Below, one piece after another: positions 25,960-34,900 of a DNA stretch of 53,759 bases. This DNA comes from Spongiactinospora gelatinilytica (GTDB lineage: Bacteria > Actinomycetota > Actinomycetes > Streptosporangiales > Streptosporangiaceae). Where the stretch lies: assembly GCF_003236385.1 (NCBI RefSeq), contig NZ_POUA01000006.1, positions 1-53,759 on the forward strand, in the 5' to 3' direction. How positions within the stretch are numbered: the stretch's first letter is position 1; the number at the start of each line of letters is the position of its first letter. Under the pieces are notes generated by a model. It ran no database searches. It saw only the letters and a list, made by a program, of their open reading frames with translations, and had not been told where the DNA came from. The translations under genes and the position numbers were made by a program.

Positions 25960-25998
25960 GGGCGGGCGGTCCACCACCCCCAGGTTCGCCGCCCGCCC
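25960..25998. other. Second GC stem-loop in the leader of the kinase-like gene
   Basis: GGGCGGGCGG at 25960-25969 pairs with CCGCCCGCCC at 25989-25998 around a 19-nt loop. Another near-palindrome (GCACGGGGAG with GCTCCCGTGC) lies just before it at about 25927-25952. The 380-bp interval 25765-26144 otherwise holds no supported gene, only a long open frame without a ribosome site. Confidence 0.45.
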
Positions 25999-26144
25999 GC
26001 GCCCTTTCCAAGAGGGCTGCCATTGGACCGCCTGAGCGTCTTCCGGACACGTCTGCTGCAGAAAGTCAGCGATGGCCGCTCCCGCCCAAGCCGACGAGCC
26101 GCCCGAAGGAGCTGTCGCCCCGAACGGTGAAAGGAGGAGCGCTG

Positions 26145-27032
26145 ATGCGCATGCGATGGGAGAACCTGCCGCAGCCGCTCCGCGCCGACATGGAGACGTA
26201 CCTTGGCGCGGTGGTCAAGGCGGAGTCCAGGGCCATCGGCCCCGCGCGTTGCGTTACGGCCCGGCTGCTGCACGAGTCCGGTGCGGGCACATGGCTCAAG
26301 GCGTGCCCTGCCGACCATCCGGCCGCCTGGCTGTACGAGCGGGAGCGCCAGGCCGGACGGATCCTGCCCATCGTCGTGCCGGCCCCGCGCATGCCGTGGT
26401 CCAGCGCTGATCACGGATGGATCGCGCTCGCCCACACCTACGTGGACGGATCACCGGCGGTCCTGTCACCTGGTTCCCGGGACGTCCCCGGAGTACTGGC
26501 GACCATTGCGCGGTTGGGCGACCTGCTCACGCCGTGTCCTCCGGGAGTGCCGCCATTGTCCAGTTACATCACACGCATGCTCGCCAAGGCGTACGCCATG
26601 CTGGACGACGACAGCGCGCTCCCGAAAGGCGACCGTGCGATGTATCGAGCCGCGCTCGACGGGCTTGATGTGGCCGGACTGGAGGGCGACACGCTGCTGC
26701 ACTATGAGATGCACACGGGGGCTTTCCGAATGGTGGGCCGGAGCGTCTTCGTGCTCGACTGGGGATTCGCCTGCCAGGGCGCTACGTGGTTCGACGCCGT
26801 GATGTTCACGCCGTGGCTGATCTCCGCCGGTCACCCCCCGCAGCAGGCGGAGAATTCGCTGATGGACATGAGGGAGTGGCGATCCGCGCCAGGCGATCTG
26901 GTGACAGGGCTCGCAGCACTATGGACTCTGTTCCGCCTCTACAAGGCTGTGTACGGACCCGAGTCCGCCCGCGCTGGTTATCAAAGTGAAGCCAGGGCCG
27001 GGTACACCTGGCTGAAGCACCGGCTCGCATGA
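26145..27032 (+). CDS. APH-like kinase-fold protein with degenerate active site
   Basis: This 295-aa protein has ATG 26145 with AAGGAGG seven bases upstream. It has the layout of aminoglycoside-phosphotransferase/choline-kinase-fold proteins. The segment LLHYEMHTGAF followed by VFVLDWGFACQGATWFDAV corresponds to the HGDxHxxN and IDW motifs. The catalytic Asp is Glu and the metal-binding Asn is missing, while the DW pair is kept. It might be a pseudokinase or have an altered mechanism. The upstream open frame to 25761 is not supported. It ends 60 bp before the convergent end of the lanthipeptide operon. Confidence 0.65.
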   Translation: MRMRWENLPQPLRADMETYLGAVVKAESRAIGPARCVTARLLHESGAGTWLKACPADHPAAWLYERERQAGRILPIVVPAPRMPWSSADHGWIALAHTYVDGSPAVLSPGSRDVPGVLATIARLGDLLTPCPPGVPPLSSYITRMLAKAYAMLDDDSALPKGDRAMYRAALDGLDVAGLEGDTLLHYEMHTGAFRMVGRSVFVLDWGFACQGATWFDAVMFTPWLISAGHPPQQAENSLMDMREWRSAPGDLVTGLAALWTLFRLYKAVYGPESARAGYQSEARAGYTWLKHRLA

Positions 27033-27092
27033 CGGGATCTGTGCAGCGAAAAGATGCATAGATCGACTCCCTTACCTCAAGGGCCACACCGG

Positions 27093-28187
27093 TCATGGGA
27101 TCAACTGAGCTTCGGCTCTGGCGACCGAGGCCATGAGATCGACCAGAAGACCGTGCGGTATCGCGCCGCTTCCAAGGCCGGCCGCCTGGACCATGGCTTG
27201 CATCGCTCGCTGCTGCCGCGATGTCATCGCCGAGCGAAGAGAGGCGTGCCCAAGTACTTCTCGGCTGGCGTAGGCGTCCGACATCGCTCCGGTCATCACG
27301 GCCCTCTGCAAGCGGAGGGCAGGCTCTTGGCCGTAGCTCGCGGTCAGGTCGAGTGCGGTCATGCCGACCCGTGTGCGGAAGACCGCCGTCGAGGGGTCGG
27401 CATACTCAAAGAGTTCGAGGGTGCGCAGGATCATCGCGGTGGTGTCCTCATCGGTACCGATGCCCACCGCCTGTAGGCAGTAGACGCGTAGCAAGCCAGC
27501 CACCGCCTTCTCCCAGAGTTCAGCGGGCAAGGTCTCGTCCACCATGGCAGCGGCCTTGTCGATGTCGCCGCGTTCTACAAGGGCCACAATGGTGACTTGG
27601 CGACCGTCGAGCAGGCGGGTGCCGACGCCGCGGTTCTTGGCGGCATGCTCGGCGGCCTCCTGCCAGCGTCCGGCCAGGGCGAGCGCACGGGCGCCGTCGG
27701 CGAGAAGTGCCGCCCACAGCAGCTTGCTCAACAGTTCGTGATCGTCCGGGCTTTCGGTCAACCCTCGCAGATCGACCCGCCGGCCGACGATCTCGGTGTC
27801 GGTTCGGTTCAGGGCGGCGATGAGGAGCCCGTGGAGGACCTGGTAAGCACCATCCCCATCGCCTTCGCGAATCAGTTGGCGAGCGATGTTCAGTACAGGT
27901 TGCAGGGCCAGCTTCCCCGCCCATACAGGGAGGGGACGGGTTTGAGTGAACGCGTCGTACTGTCGCCAGCACAGCTCGCGGGCGAGCTCCGGAAGAGCGC
28001 AGTCCGAAGCGATCAAGGCCGCCTTGTTGCACACCTCGCAGGCCCTGATCACTCGCTGGTGGTCGTCGAGCCCGGACGATTCCTCGGCGATCTTCCGGAG
28101 CTCGGCGACCCGGGCTGCAAGGGCGAGGCCCGGGGGCCGGGAGCGGGAGACCAGCGGGAACCGGCGGGCTATCGTCTGCCGGTTCAT
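27093..28187 (-). CDS. Helical-repeat protein at the end of the FxLD operon
   Basis: A 364-aa protein made largely of predicted helical hairpins (EVCNKAALIASDCALPELAR, ALALAGRWQEAAEHAAKN, ALVERGDIDKAAAMVDETL), similar to TPR scaffolds. There is no catalytic motif or membrane segment. Its ATG follows the methyltransferase stop by one base (TGAGATG), so it belongs to the lanthipeptide operon. It may act as a scaffold or as a regulator that lacks a DNA-binding part. I do not recognise a named family. Confidence 0.7.
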   Translation of the reverse strand: MNRQTIARRFPLVSRSRPPGLALAARVAELRKIAEESSGLDDHQRVIRACEVCNKAALIASDCALPELARELCWRQYDAFTQTRPLPVWAGKLALQPVLNIARQLIREGDGDGAYQVLHGLLIAALNRTDTEIVGRRVDLRGLTESPDDHELLSKLLWAALLADGARALALAGRWQEAAEHAAKNRGVGTRLLDGRQVTIVALVERGDIDKAAAMVDETLPAELWEKAVAGLLRVYCLQAVGIGTDEDTTAMILRTLELFEYADPSTAVFRTRVGMTALDLTASYGQEPALRLQRAVMTGAMSDAYASREVLGHASLRSAMTSRQQRAMQAMVQAAGLGSGAIPHGLLVDLMASVARAEAQLIP

Positions 28188-28188
28188 C

Positions 28189-30423
28189 TCAGTTCCAGTC
28201 GATGGCCAGCCGGACGTGGGGCTTGTCGATGACGAACTGGCCGGTCAGCGAGGCGCGATGCTCACCACGCGCCATGCGGATCGTCGGCTTGGTGTCACGG
28301 TACTCGTGGCCCCATACCCGCAGGTGCTCGGCGACCTGGGCAGCCAGTTCACCACCGCGAAGGCCGTGTCCGATCAGGCCTCCTTCCCAGTAAGGACCCT
28401 CATCATCGTGCCCCGCACGCAGAGTGAGATAGGCGACGGAGTCGCCGTCCACGGCCGCCATCGCTCCCCAGGGGAACTGGGGCCGTACCAGTCCCGATCG
28501 CACGGCAGGGCCATCCGCGGGCATACGCACGATCCCGCCGGGCAGCGCGCACGCCAGGTAGAGGTTGGTGAACTCCCATGGGTCCCCCTTGCGGAAGATC
28601 ACCCCCGTGTAGATCTCGGTGGCGGGCTGTCGCAAGACGGTCGCCAGCGCATCGGAGTCGATGTGCTGATCACGGTAGGTGTGCAGGCTGACCTGGCCGT
28701 CATCAGTCAGGGGGATCACGCGGCGAGCGTCATCCGCGATGCCGCGCAGCGGCATGAACGTGCACATCTCATGAGAGGTGGCGTGCCAGTGCTCGACTCC
28801 CTCGCTCTGGTCACGGACGAATCCGATCGAGCGGGAGACCCCGCCGCGGATTCGGAGCGGCACGAGGAGAAGTCCGTCGGGAGCGAGCTGATCGGGCCAG
28901 GCTGGAGGGATGTCACCCGCGCCCACGGTGGCGATGATCCGCTGGTAGGGAGCCGTTTCCGGGTGGCCAAGAGCACCGTCTCGCACGAGCGGCGTGACGT
29001 TGCCGATGCCGGCCGACTGGAGGTTCGCCTGGACATTAGCGATGAGGTCGTGGTCCACGTCCAGCGTGATGACGTTTCCTTGCGGGCCGACCAGGTGGCC
29101 GATCAAGGCGGCGTTGTAGCCGGTTCCGGCGCCCGCCTCAAGCACGTTGTCGCCGGGCTGGGCATCGAGCTGCTCCAACATCATGGCGACGATGGTGGGC
29201 TGGGAGGCGGCGGAGATCGCCTGGCCGCTACTCCGGTCGTGTTTGGTGTAGATCGCCGCGTCCGCGTAGGCGTCCACGAGGGGCACACCGGGGACGAACT
29301 TGTGCCGTGGGATGGCCGCGATGGCGTCGGCGATACGCGACGAATGGATCACTCCACGCTCTCGTAGTCCGGCGACCAGGTGGGCCCGGAGTCGAATGGC
29401 TTGGTCTTCGGCGTCGGCGGGGGCTTCCGCCTGGGCAGCGATGCTCTTGTCGTCCTCGGAGGTGGGGATGGCTGGTTCGTTCATGATGACTTCTTTCGCG
29501 AGATAGGAAAGGACGGCCTGTTGTCCGGCGGGCAGCCCTGCCCGGTTGAAGGAGAAGATGAGGTGGTGGGCGAGGACGGCGCGCAGGCCTCGCTGCAGTT
29601 GCCCGGCACGCGCGAGGTGAGCGAGTCGGCGTCCGGCGGCCTCGAACGCGGCCAGCCGGGCGGTCCAGTACGCACCGGCTCGATGCGCCGGAGGGACGGT
29701 GGTCATCAGACGGCGCATTGCGCTTCGCGCATCGACCACCTGTCCGGGCGGCGGCGACGGCGGCGCTGGGCGGTGTTCGGCGACCAACGCCCATACCGCT
29801 CCTTGCTCGTACCAGTCCAGGCCTGCCGCGCGCAGAAAGGCGCTGGCCAGCAGGACCGCGAGTTCGCGCCGACCTGGTCTGTAGGGAGTGGGTACGGCAC
29901 CGGCGGTGGTCAAGGCGATGCGGGAGTCGGCGCAGAACAGCGTGTGAGCCACTTCCATGGCGGCCGGGCCACCGAAGGCGTATTCCTCCGGTTCGTAGAT
30001 GCCACGCGTCCATCCGCTGATCTGGCTGGCAGCGGTGAGGTTGTTCAAGATGCTGGTCAGCCGGTGTTCTGCCGCTTCGTTGTTGGGGCGGACGCGCAAC
30101 CGTAGCCCGCCCTCCTTGTACAGGAAGTGGTAGCCGTCGATCACGTAGTCGTCCTCGGCCTTGCTCAGCTCGGTCGCGAGCCGGGCCAGCGCGGTGCGCG
30201 AGAGTCCGGGGCCGGTGGTGTCCTGGCATGTGCTGGTGAGGGTGACTTGGAGCCAGGCCGCCCGTTCGGCCAGGCGCAGCAGCGCCGCCTCGCCGGCCGT
30301 CCGATACAGCTCAGCGGCGTTGCGCAGATCGGGTTCGGGGTACTGGAAGCGGTCGGCTGCGACTTCGCAGGACTCCCCGGCCAGGACGGCGAGCACAGCT
30401 TGTCCGAGGCGTTGTGATGTCAT
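28189..30423 (-). CDS. Fusion: thiopeptide-type elimination domain + FxLD methyltransferase
   Basis: This 744-aa protein has two parts. Residues of about 1-310 (DDYVIDGYHFLYKEGGLRLR, YEPEEYAFGGPAAMEVAHTL, CADSRIALTTA) match the SpaB_C/thiopeptide-type domain that eliminates glutamate from activated Ser/Thr. From residue 314 (MNEPAIP) the FxLD-system methyltransferase begins, related to protein L-isoaspartyl methyltransferases, with IPRHKFVPGVPL and the SAM-binding VLEAGAGTGYNAAL at about 421-434. It would methylate Asp in the precursor, possibly yielding aspartimide or isoAsp. The frame is continuous, but an internal start at 29484 could also give a free methyltransferase. Confidence 0.82.
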   Translation of the reverse strand: MTSQRLGQAVLAVLAGESCEVAADRFQYPEPDLRNAAELYRTAGEAALLRLAERAAWLQVTLTSTCQDTTGPGLSRTALARLATELSKAEDDYVIDGYHFLYKEGGLRLRVRPNNEAAEHRLTSILNNLTAASQISGWTRGIYEPEEYAFGGPAAMEVAHTLFCADSRIALTTAGAVPTPYRPGRRELAVLLASAFLRAAGLDWYEQGAVWALVAEHRPAPPSPPPGQVVDARSAMRRLMTTVPPAHRAGAYWTARLAAFEAAGRRLAHLARAGQLQRGLRAVLAHHLIFSFNRAGLPAGQQAVLSYLAKEVIMNEPAIPTSEDDKSIAAQAEAPADAEDQAIRLRAHLVAGLRERGVIHSSRIADAIAAIPRHKFVPGVPLVDAYADAAIYTKHDRSSGQAISAASQPTIVAMMLEQLDAQPGDNVLEAGAGTGYNAALIGHLVGPQGNVITLDVDHDLIANVQANLQSAGIGNVTPLVRDGALGHPETAPYQRIIATVGAGDIPPAWPDQLAPDGLLLVPLRIRGGVSRSIGFVRDQSEGVEHWHATSHEMCTFMPLRGIADDARRVIPLTDDGQVSLHTYRDQHIDSDALATVLRQPATEIYTGVIFRKGDPWEFTNLYLACALPGGIVRMPADGPAVRSGLVRPQFPWGAMAAVDGDSVAYLTLRAGHDDEGPYWEGGLIGHGLRGGELAAQVAEHLRVWGHEYRDTKPTIRMARGEHRASLTGQFVIDKPHVRLAIDWN

Positions 30424-30457
30424 GAGCGGGCGGCTCCCCGATTGAGGGTGTGGTGGG

Positions 30458-31714
30458 TCAGGCGATCAGTAGCGCGCGATCCCAGCCGGTGCGCGGGCGT
30501 ACGGCCAGCGCGTGCAAGGCCAAGGCGATGCCTGCCTTGCCTTCCATCCAGCCGGGGTCCTGCTGGTTGGTGAGGTGACGCGTGAGCGGCTCCAGAAGAG
30601 GCGCGATCGTGCTGGCGAGCGTGCGCGGCGTAGGCGAATCGGTGGCCATCAGCCCGGCGATGTGGATCACTCCGGCGTACCCATGACACAGGGAGGAGTC
30701 GTTGATGAGGCGAAGCTGGTGCGGATCGGATAGGGCCACCGCGGCGGCGCCCTCGGCATGTGCTCGGCGGTGTGGATCACCGAGCGCCATCGCCGCCAGC
30801 TGCTGGGCGCGGGCCACGCCCAGAGTTCCATAGCACCATGAGGGACGCTGTGGACGCCGCTCGATGGGCCCGCTTGTGCGCAACATCGGTCGGGTGATCC
30901 AGTACGGCCACCATGGACCTGCCGGGCCCTGCTGCTGCCAGCGATCCAGCCAGGCCAGAATTCGTGCGATGGCGGTCGCCTGCCCGGTGACGGCGAATCC
31001 CCGCTGGAGAGCCATGGCGAGCACGGCCAGCACACCGGCGATTCCGTGCGCCATCCCCGTGTTGGCGTGCCCGCCTGTGAACTCGACGGACAGCGTGCCA
31101 TCAGGCGCCATATCGCTCCACCAGCCGGGCAGCAGGTCCGGGTCATCCATGAGCGGTTCAGTCACCGCCACCAGGTGCGCGAGCGCCTGGTCGAGTGGGC
31201 CGGTGGCGGGGTCGGCACGACAGAGCAGGACGGCGCTGAGTCCGGCCAGGCCGCGGATGCCGTCGAACTCGGCCAGCGTCGGTCGCCGCCGCACGTTCAG
31301 GCGGTGCCGAGCCGCCTCCAGGCGGTGACCGATGACGCGATCAGTGGCCTCCTGAAGTGTCGGCAGGTTGTGCTCGGCCAGGCCGTGGAGATGCGGCGCG
31401 GCGGCGTGGACCATGAACTCCACGGCAGGAGCTCCGAAGTAGAGCCCGGCGTTGGTGCCGATGCTGAGTTCGCCGGAGGTGACGAACCTCAGCCAGTGCT
31501 GAGCCGGGCCCCAGGATGCCCTGCCGCTCGCCGCGCGCTCTATATGCAGCAGCGCGATGCCGACACCACCGTGGGCGAGGGACTGCGGCCACCACCCCGG
31601 CAACCGGTCATCGAGCCGTGGCGGTACGGCGAGCTCTTCGGCGAGTCGATCCGCGATCTGCTCGGCGGCCCCGCTAGCGGCCGACAACTGGGCGGCTGGG
31701 GCGGTCGAGGTCAC
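30458..31714 (-). CDS. lanC: LanC-like lanthipeptide cyclase
   Basis: This 418-aa cyclase would add Cys thiols to dehydrated Ser/Thr in the precursor to form lanthionine rings. The zinc site is intact: Cys294 (SWCYG) and Cys343-His344 (SLCHGYAG). Family motifs GGHANTGMAHGIAG and RGLAGLSAVLL are present. I placed the start at the GTG at 31714, which overlaps the LanB stop as GTGA and has AAAGGAG before it, rather than at a TTG 24 bases upstream. Length fits the class I LanC family. It acts with the LanB upstream and the fused methyltransferase downstream. Confidence 0.9.
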   Translation of the reverse strand: MTSTAPAAQLSAASGAAEQIADRLAEELAVPPRLDDRLPGWWPQSLAHGGVGIALLHIERAASGRASWGPAQHWLRFVTSGELSIGTNAGLYFGAPAVEFMVHAAAPHLHGLAEHNLPTLQEATDRVIGHRLEAARHRLNVRRRPTLAEFDGIRGLAGLSAVLLCRADPATGPLDQALAHLVAVTEPLMDDPDLLPGWWSDMAPDGTLSVEFTGGHANTGMAHGIAGVLAVLAMALQRGFAVTGQATAIARILAWLDRWQQQGPAGPWWPYWITRPMLRTSGPIERRPQRPSWCYGTLGVARAQQLAAMALGDPHRRAHAEGAAAVALSDPHQLRLINDSSLCHGYAGVIHIAGLMATDSPTPRTLASTIAPLLEPLTRHLTNQQDPGWMEGKAGIALALHALAVRPRTGWDRALLIA

Positions 31715-34700
31715 GCTGCTCCTTTCGCGTACAGGCAAGAGAGAGCGGCGGCACGCGCAAGATGCAGGCTGAAGTGGCGCTGGACGTCATCCGCGCCGAA
31801 GGCCCGCCGGGCGTGGGCGTCGAACAGCGCAGCCAGCATCGCATCCAGGTCATTGCGTTCGTCCTGGCGTGCCATGTGCCGGCAGGTATCAAGTGCCTGC
31901 GCGCGTTCCTGCCACGCCTCACGATCGGCCGGTGTACTGCCGAGCCCGAGATGGAGGGCGGCGAAGCCCCCAGCCGGATTCGCGAGACGGACCGCGTCGG
32001 CATGGACTCGGCGGGGCACGGGCGAGAGGGCAGGGCGAAGCCGCGGCCGGCCGGCGAGCCAGCGCATCGCCTGATCAGGAGCACCGAGGAAACCGGTGGC
32101 CAACGCGACGAGGTTCGCCGCGCCGACTACTGCCGCGTCGAATCCGTGGGGCATGGTGAGCTGGGAGAGGACCACCCGGGAGTCGGTGTGGAACACACGC
32201 TCGGCCGCGGCCCATACCTCACCGGTCCTCCACTGCCCGACCTGGGGGGTATGACCGGCAAGCTGGAGTTCGCGCAGCAGCCCCTGCGCGCGAAGCACGC
32301 CGGCCCACGAACCGAGGGCCTCGGCCGCCTCCCCGAAGCCCGTTTCCCCGGGCAGCACGATGTGCAAGTGCAAGACCGCCTCGCGGTCGCCGTGGCGGTC
32401 GAACCACCACACGGTGACAGGGCTGAGTGACTTCATCAGGTCGGGTATGCGGAGGAGGACCTGGGTTCGTACATCAGCGGCGACTGACAGCTCGGCATCC
32501 AAACGAGGTCGCGTTCCCGGCATGGATCCCTGGTCACGCAGGCGGATCACTGTCGAAGCACCCACATGGGGCGATGGCGCCGGAGGTTGGGTCGAGACGA
32601 GCGGGACGACGAGGCTGTGGGCCCGCCCTTCGCACCATCCGAGGTCGCTGGGCTCGGGCCCCTGGATCAAAGTCGCCCGCCCGGCGCGGTTCAGATGATC
32701 GCGCAGCAGCTCAGCCGGACCATGTTGATCGAGGGCGAGAAGTAGGTGCTGGTCGCCTTCGGCGAGCAGGACCCGGGTCGGCACATGGCGCCGCTCACGC
32801 CAGGCGTACAGAGCGTCGATCCACTCGGCGAAGGGCGCCTGCGCACCGGGCAGATCGGCGTGGGACAGCCTCCAGCGAGCAGGGCTCAAGACAATGCGGC
32901 CGTACCGCAGCGCGGGCAGAAACGGCAGCCCACCGGCCGCACCCCAGTCGAATCCGGTGACCTGAGTGGTGGAGGAGCGGGAGATCTCGGCCAGGAACCG
33001 GGCGAGTGGAGGAGTGTGCGCGGCGGACCGGTAGTTCAAGGACGTCGGAGCCAGTGTTTCGATCACGCGCTCCCGGGACATCGAGGCGAGGAACAATCGA
33101 CGGTCGGCTGTGCAGCCGACCGCCACGTCCTTCAGCGGGACCTGGTCCGCTGCCGGGTCGGGATGTTCACCAAGGCTGATGACAGACGGCGATAGGCGGG
33201 GAGCGCGCACCACGTGATCGGCCCGGACGTGTAGCGGTGCGAATGACAACTGGACGGTGGTCGCCTGGTCCGTGATGGTAGGCAGGCGGGTGAGCGCGGC
33301 GACCAATCCCGCCTTGTCTGTCGGCTCCAGCAGGGGGAGGAAGCGTCCGGTCATGGTTCCGGCCGCGCGTGAGGCACCGAGCACTCGTACCGTGAATGTT
33401 CCCTTCGCCAGGGCGTCGAGCGATTCGGCGTACACCTGCACATTGAGTTCCAGATGCGGCGGCAGCCGGGAATGGGCTTCTTCTTCCGACGTCCGCAGCT
33501 CTGTGAGCATCGTGTCGGTCAGGATGACCTCGGTGGCACCATCAAGTGCCGCACGCTGTGCCAATGCGAGTAGACGCTCATCACGCACCGTGAGTGTCGG
33601 CGGGGTCGCTGGCGCGGAAGTGGGATATCCGGTCGGGTAGCCCATGCCCAGCAGGGGATCGACGAGTTCAGTGACAGGGACCAGGGCCGCGGGCCCGTAT
33701 CGGCGTGCGAACCGTTCGGCATACTCGTGCCAGGCGGGCGTGCCCTGCCGGTAGGCGGCAAGGCGGGCCAGTACCTCGGCGGCCCTCTCTACTTCACGGC
33801 CAACCGTGTCCGGCAAGACGATGCGCCCGTCCATCCGCACATCGACGACCAGCGGTGCGTCGCCTGCCGGCGCGAGTTCGCGCATGCTCTCCATCACGCT
33901 GGCGCGCGAACTCCGGCTCTCCTTGGAGAAGATCTGCACGTTGTCCAACTTGGCCATACTTGAGCGGATCTCGGTCAGCATGCGAATTTGGCGGGCCAGA
34001 TGCGGCAAGGTGTCCGCACCGAGCGCGTAGAGCTGATCGAGGAGATATCCAAGAGGGTCCGGTCTGGTCGCGGGCGGGCGCAGAGCGGTGATCAACACCT
34101 GCCGCGTCACCAGCTCGCCGAGCAGCGCGTCGATTTTCTCCAAGGACGCGCCTTGAAGTTTCGCCGCCAGTTTCGCGGCCAGATCTCCGGACGGCACCGG
34201 CGATGCGGCAACGTCCATGACGAAGGCCACTGCAGGGGTCAGCCGTAAGGAAACCTCGCGCGAGCCTGTGTCGCTGGCGGGCCGAGCGGGAACCCGCAGC
34301 CGGTCGCCGACGGCCCGGCACAGCGTATTGGCGACCACGGGAAGGCGGGGCAGTAGCACCGGGTCGTGCTCAAAGCGAGAGGTCACCATGTCCAGCCACT
34401 CGGCACTCGGCCTCAGCCGACCACGATGCCGCTGCCCGAACCGCACATCAGGCACGGTCCCGAATTCAGCCGGAACGACACCGGCGAACAGCCCGTACGG
34501 AATCGCGCGTGACCTGGCCCGCAGTACATAGCGGGCGAGCGCGAGCGCCATCCGCCGCGCGCGCCGCGCATCGATCACCGCTCCGCCGACCACAGCCTCG
34601 ATCCGAGCGGCCAAGGCTGGACTGGCGACCTCAACGGAATCAGCGATCCGCTCGTCGGTCCAGGTCTGACGCAACCACGCGACCCATCGGTCAGGTCCGG

Positions 34701-34821
34701 CCTTCGCCGCCGCCTCCGGCGTCGGCCACAGCGGCAGCGCCGGTTCCCCGGGTTGGGTGGTGGCTCGCAGTAGCGCGGTGTCCATCCGCCGGAATCCATA
34801 TCGATCCGTACCAGACGGCAT
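31711..34821 (-). CDS. lanB: LanB full-length lantibiotic dehydratase
   Basis: This protein of about 1036 aa would glutamylate precursor Ser/Thr with glutamyl-tRNA (N-terminal two thirds: YVLRARSRAIPYGLFAGV, SPSVISLGEHPDP and the long helical core). It would then eliminate glutamate (C-terminal part: VWWFDRHGDREAVLHLHIV, HTPQVGQWRTGEVWAAAERV, FHTDSRVVLSQL). I chose the ATG at 34821 (MPSGTDRYGFRRMDT) because LanB proteins begin near the RMDTALLRA segment. An open frame to a GTG at 34947 would overlap the precursor gene. The spacing from the precursor stop is about 80 bp. Confidence 0.88.
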   Translation of the reverse strand: MPSGTDRYGFRRMDTALLRATTQPGEPALPLWPTPEAAAKAGPDRWVAWLRQTWTDERIADSVEVASPALAARIEAVVGGAVIDARRARRMALALARYVLRARSRAIPYGLFAGVVPAEFGTVPDVRFGQRHRGRLRPSAEWLDMVTSRFEHDPVLLPRLPVVANTLCRAVGDRLRVPARPASDTGSREVSLRLTPAVAFVMDVAASPVPSGDLAAKLAAKLQGASLEKIDALLGELVTRQVLITALRPPATRPDPLGYLLDQLYALGADTLPHLARQIRMLTEIRSSMAKLDNVQIFSKESRSSRASVMESMRELAPAGDAPLVVDVRMDGRIVLPDTVGREVERAAEVLARLAAYRQGTPAWHEYAERFARRYGPAALVPVTELVDPLLGMGYPTGYPTSAPATPPTLTVRDERLLALAQRAALDGATEVILTDTMLTELRTSEEEAHSRLPPHLELNVQVYAESLDALAKGTFTVRVLGASRAAGTMTGRFLPLLEPTDKAGLVAALTRLPTITDQATTVQLSFAPLHVRADHVVRAPRLSPSVISLGEHPDPAADQVPLKDVAVGCTADRRLFLASMSRERVIETLAPTSLNYRSAAHTPPLARFLAEISRSSTTQVTGFDWGAAGGLPFLPALRYGRIVLSPARWRLSHADLPGAQAPFAEWIDALYAWRERRHVPTRVLLAEGDQHLLLALDQHGPAELLRDHLNRAGRATLIQGPEPSDLGWCEGRAHSLVVPLVSTQPPAPSPHVGASTVIRLRDQGSMPGTRPRLDAELSVAADVRTQVLLRIPDLMKSLSPVTVWWFDRHGDREAVLHLHIVLPGETGFGEAAEALGSWAGVLRAQGLLRELQLAGHTPQVGQWRTGEVWAAAERVFHTDSRVVLSQLTMPHGFDAAVVGAANLVALATGFLGAPDQAMRWLAGRPRLRPALSPVPRRVHADAVRLANPAGGFAALHLGLGSTPADREAWQERAQALDTCRHMARQDERNDLDAMLAALFDAHARRAFGADDVQRHFSLHLARAAALSCLYAKGAA

Positions 34822-34843
34822 CACGAGCACCCGCTGGCCGTAG

Positions 34844-34890
34844 AGGCGCTGCCAGAAGGCAGGCCCTTGCCACCGTCGCGGGAAGCGCCT
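34844..34890 (-). other. Inverted repeat between precursor and lanB
   Basis: AGGCGCT at 34844-34850 and AGCGCCT at 34884-34890 form a 7-bp stem, with a smaller GGCA/TGCC helix inside, in the gap between the precursor stop and the LanB start. Such hairpins often allow partial readthrough so that the precursor is made in excess of the enzymes; that role is inferred here. Confidence 0.4.
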
Positions 34891-34900
34891 GCGGGCCGGG

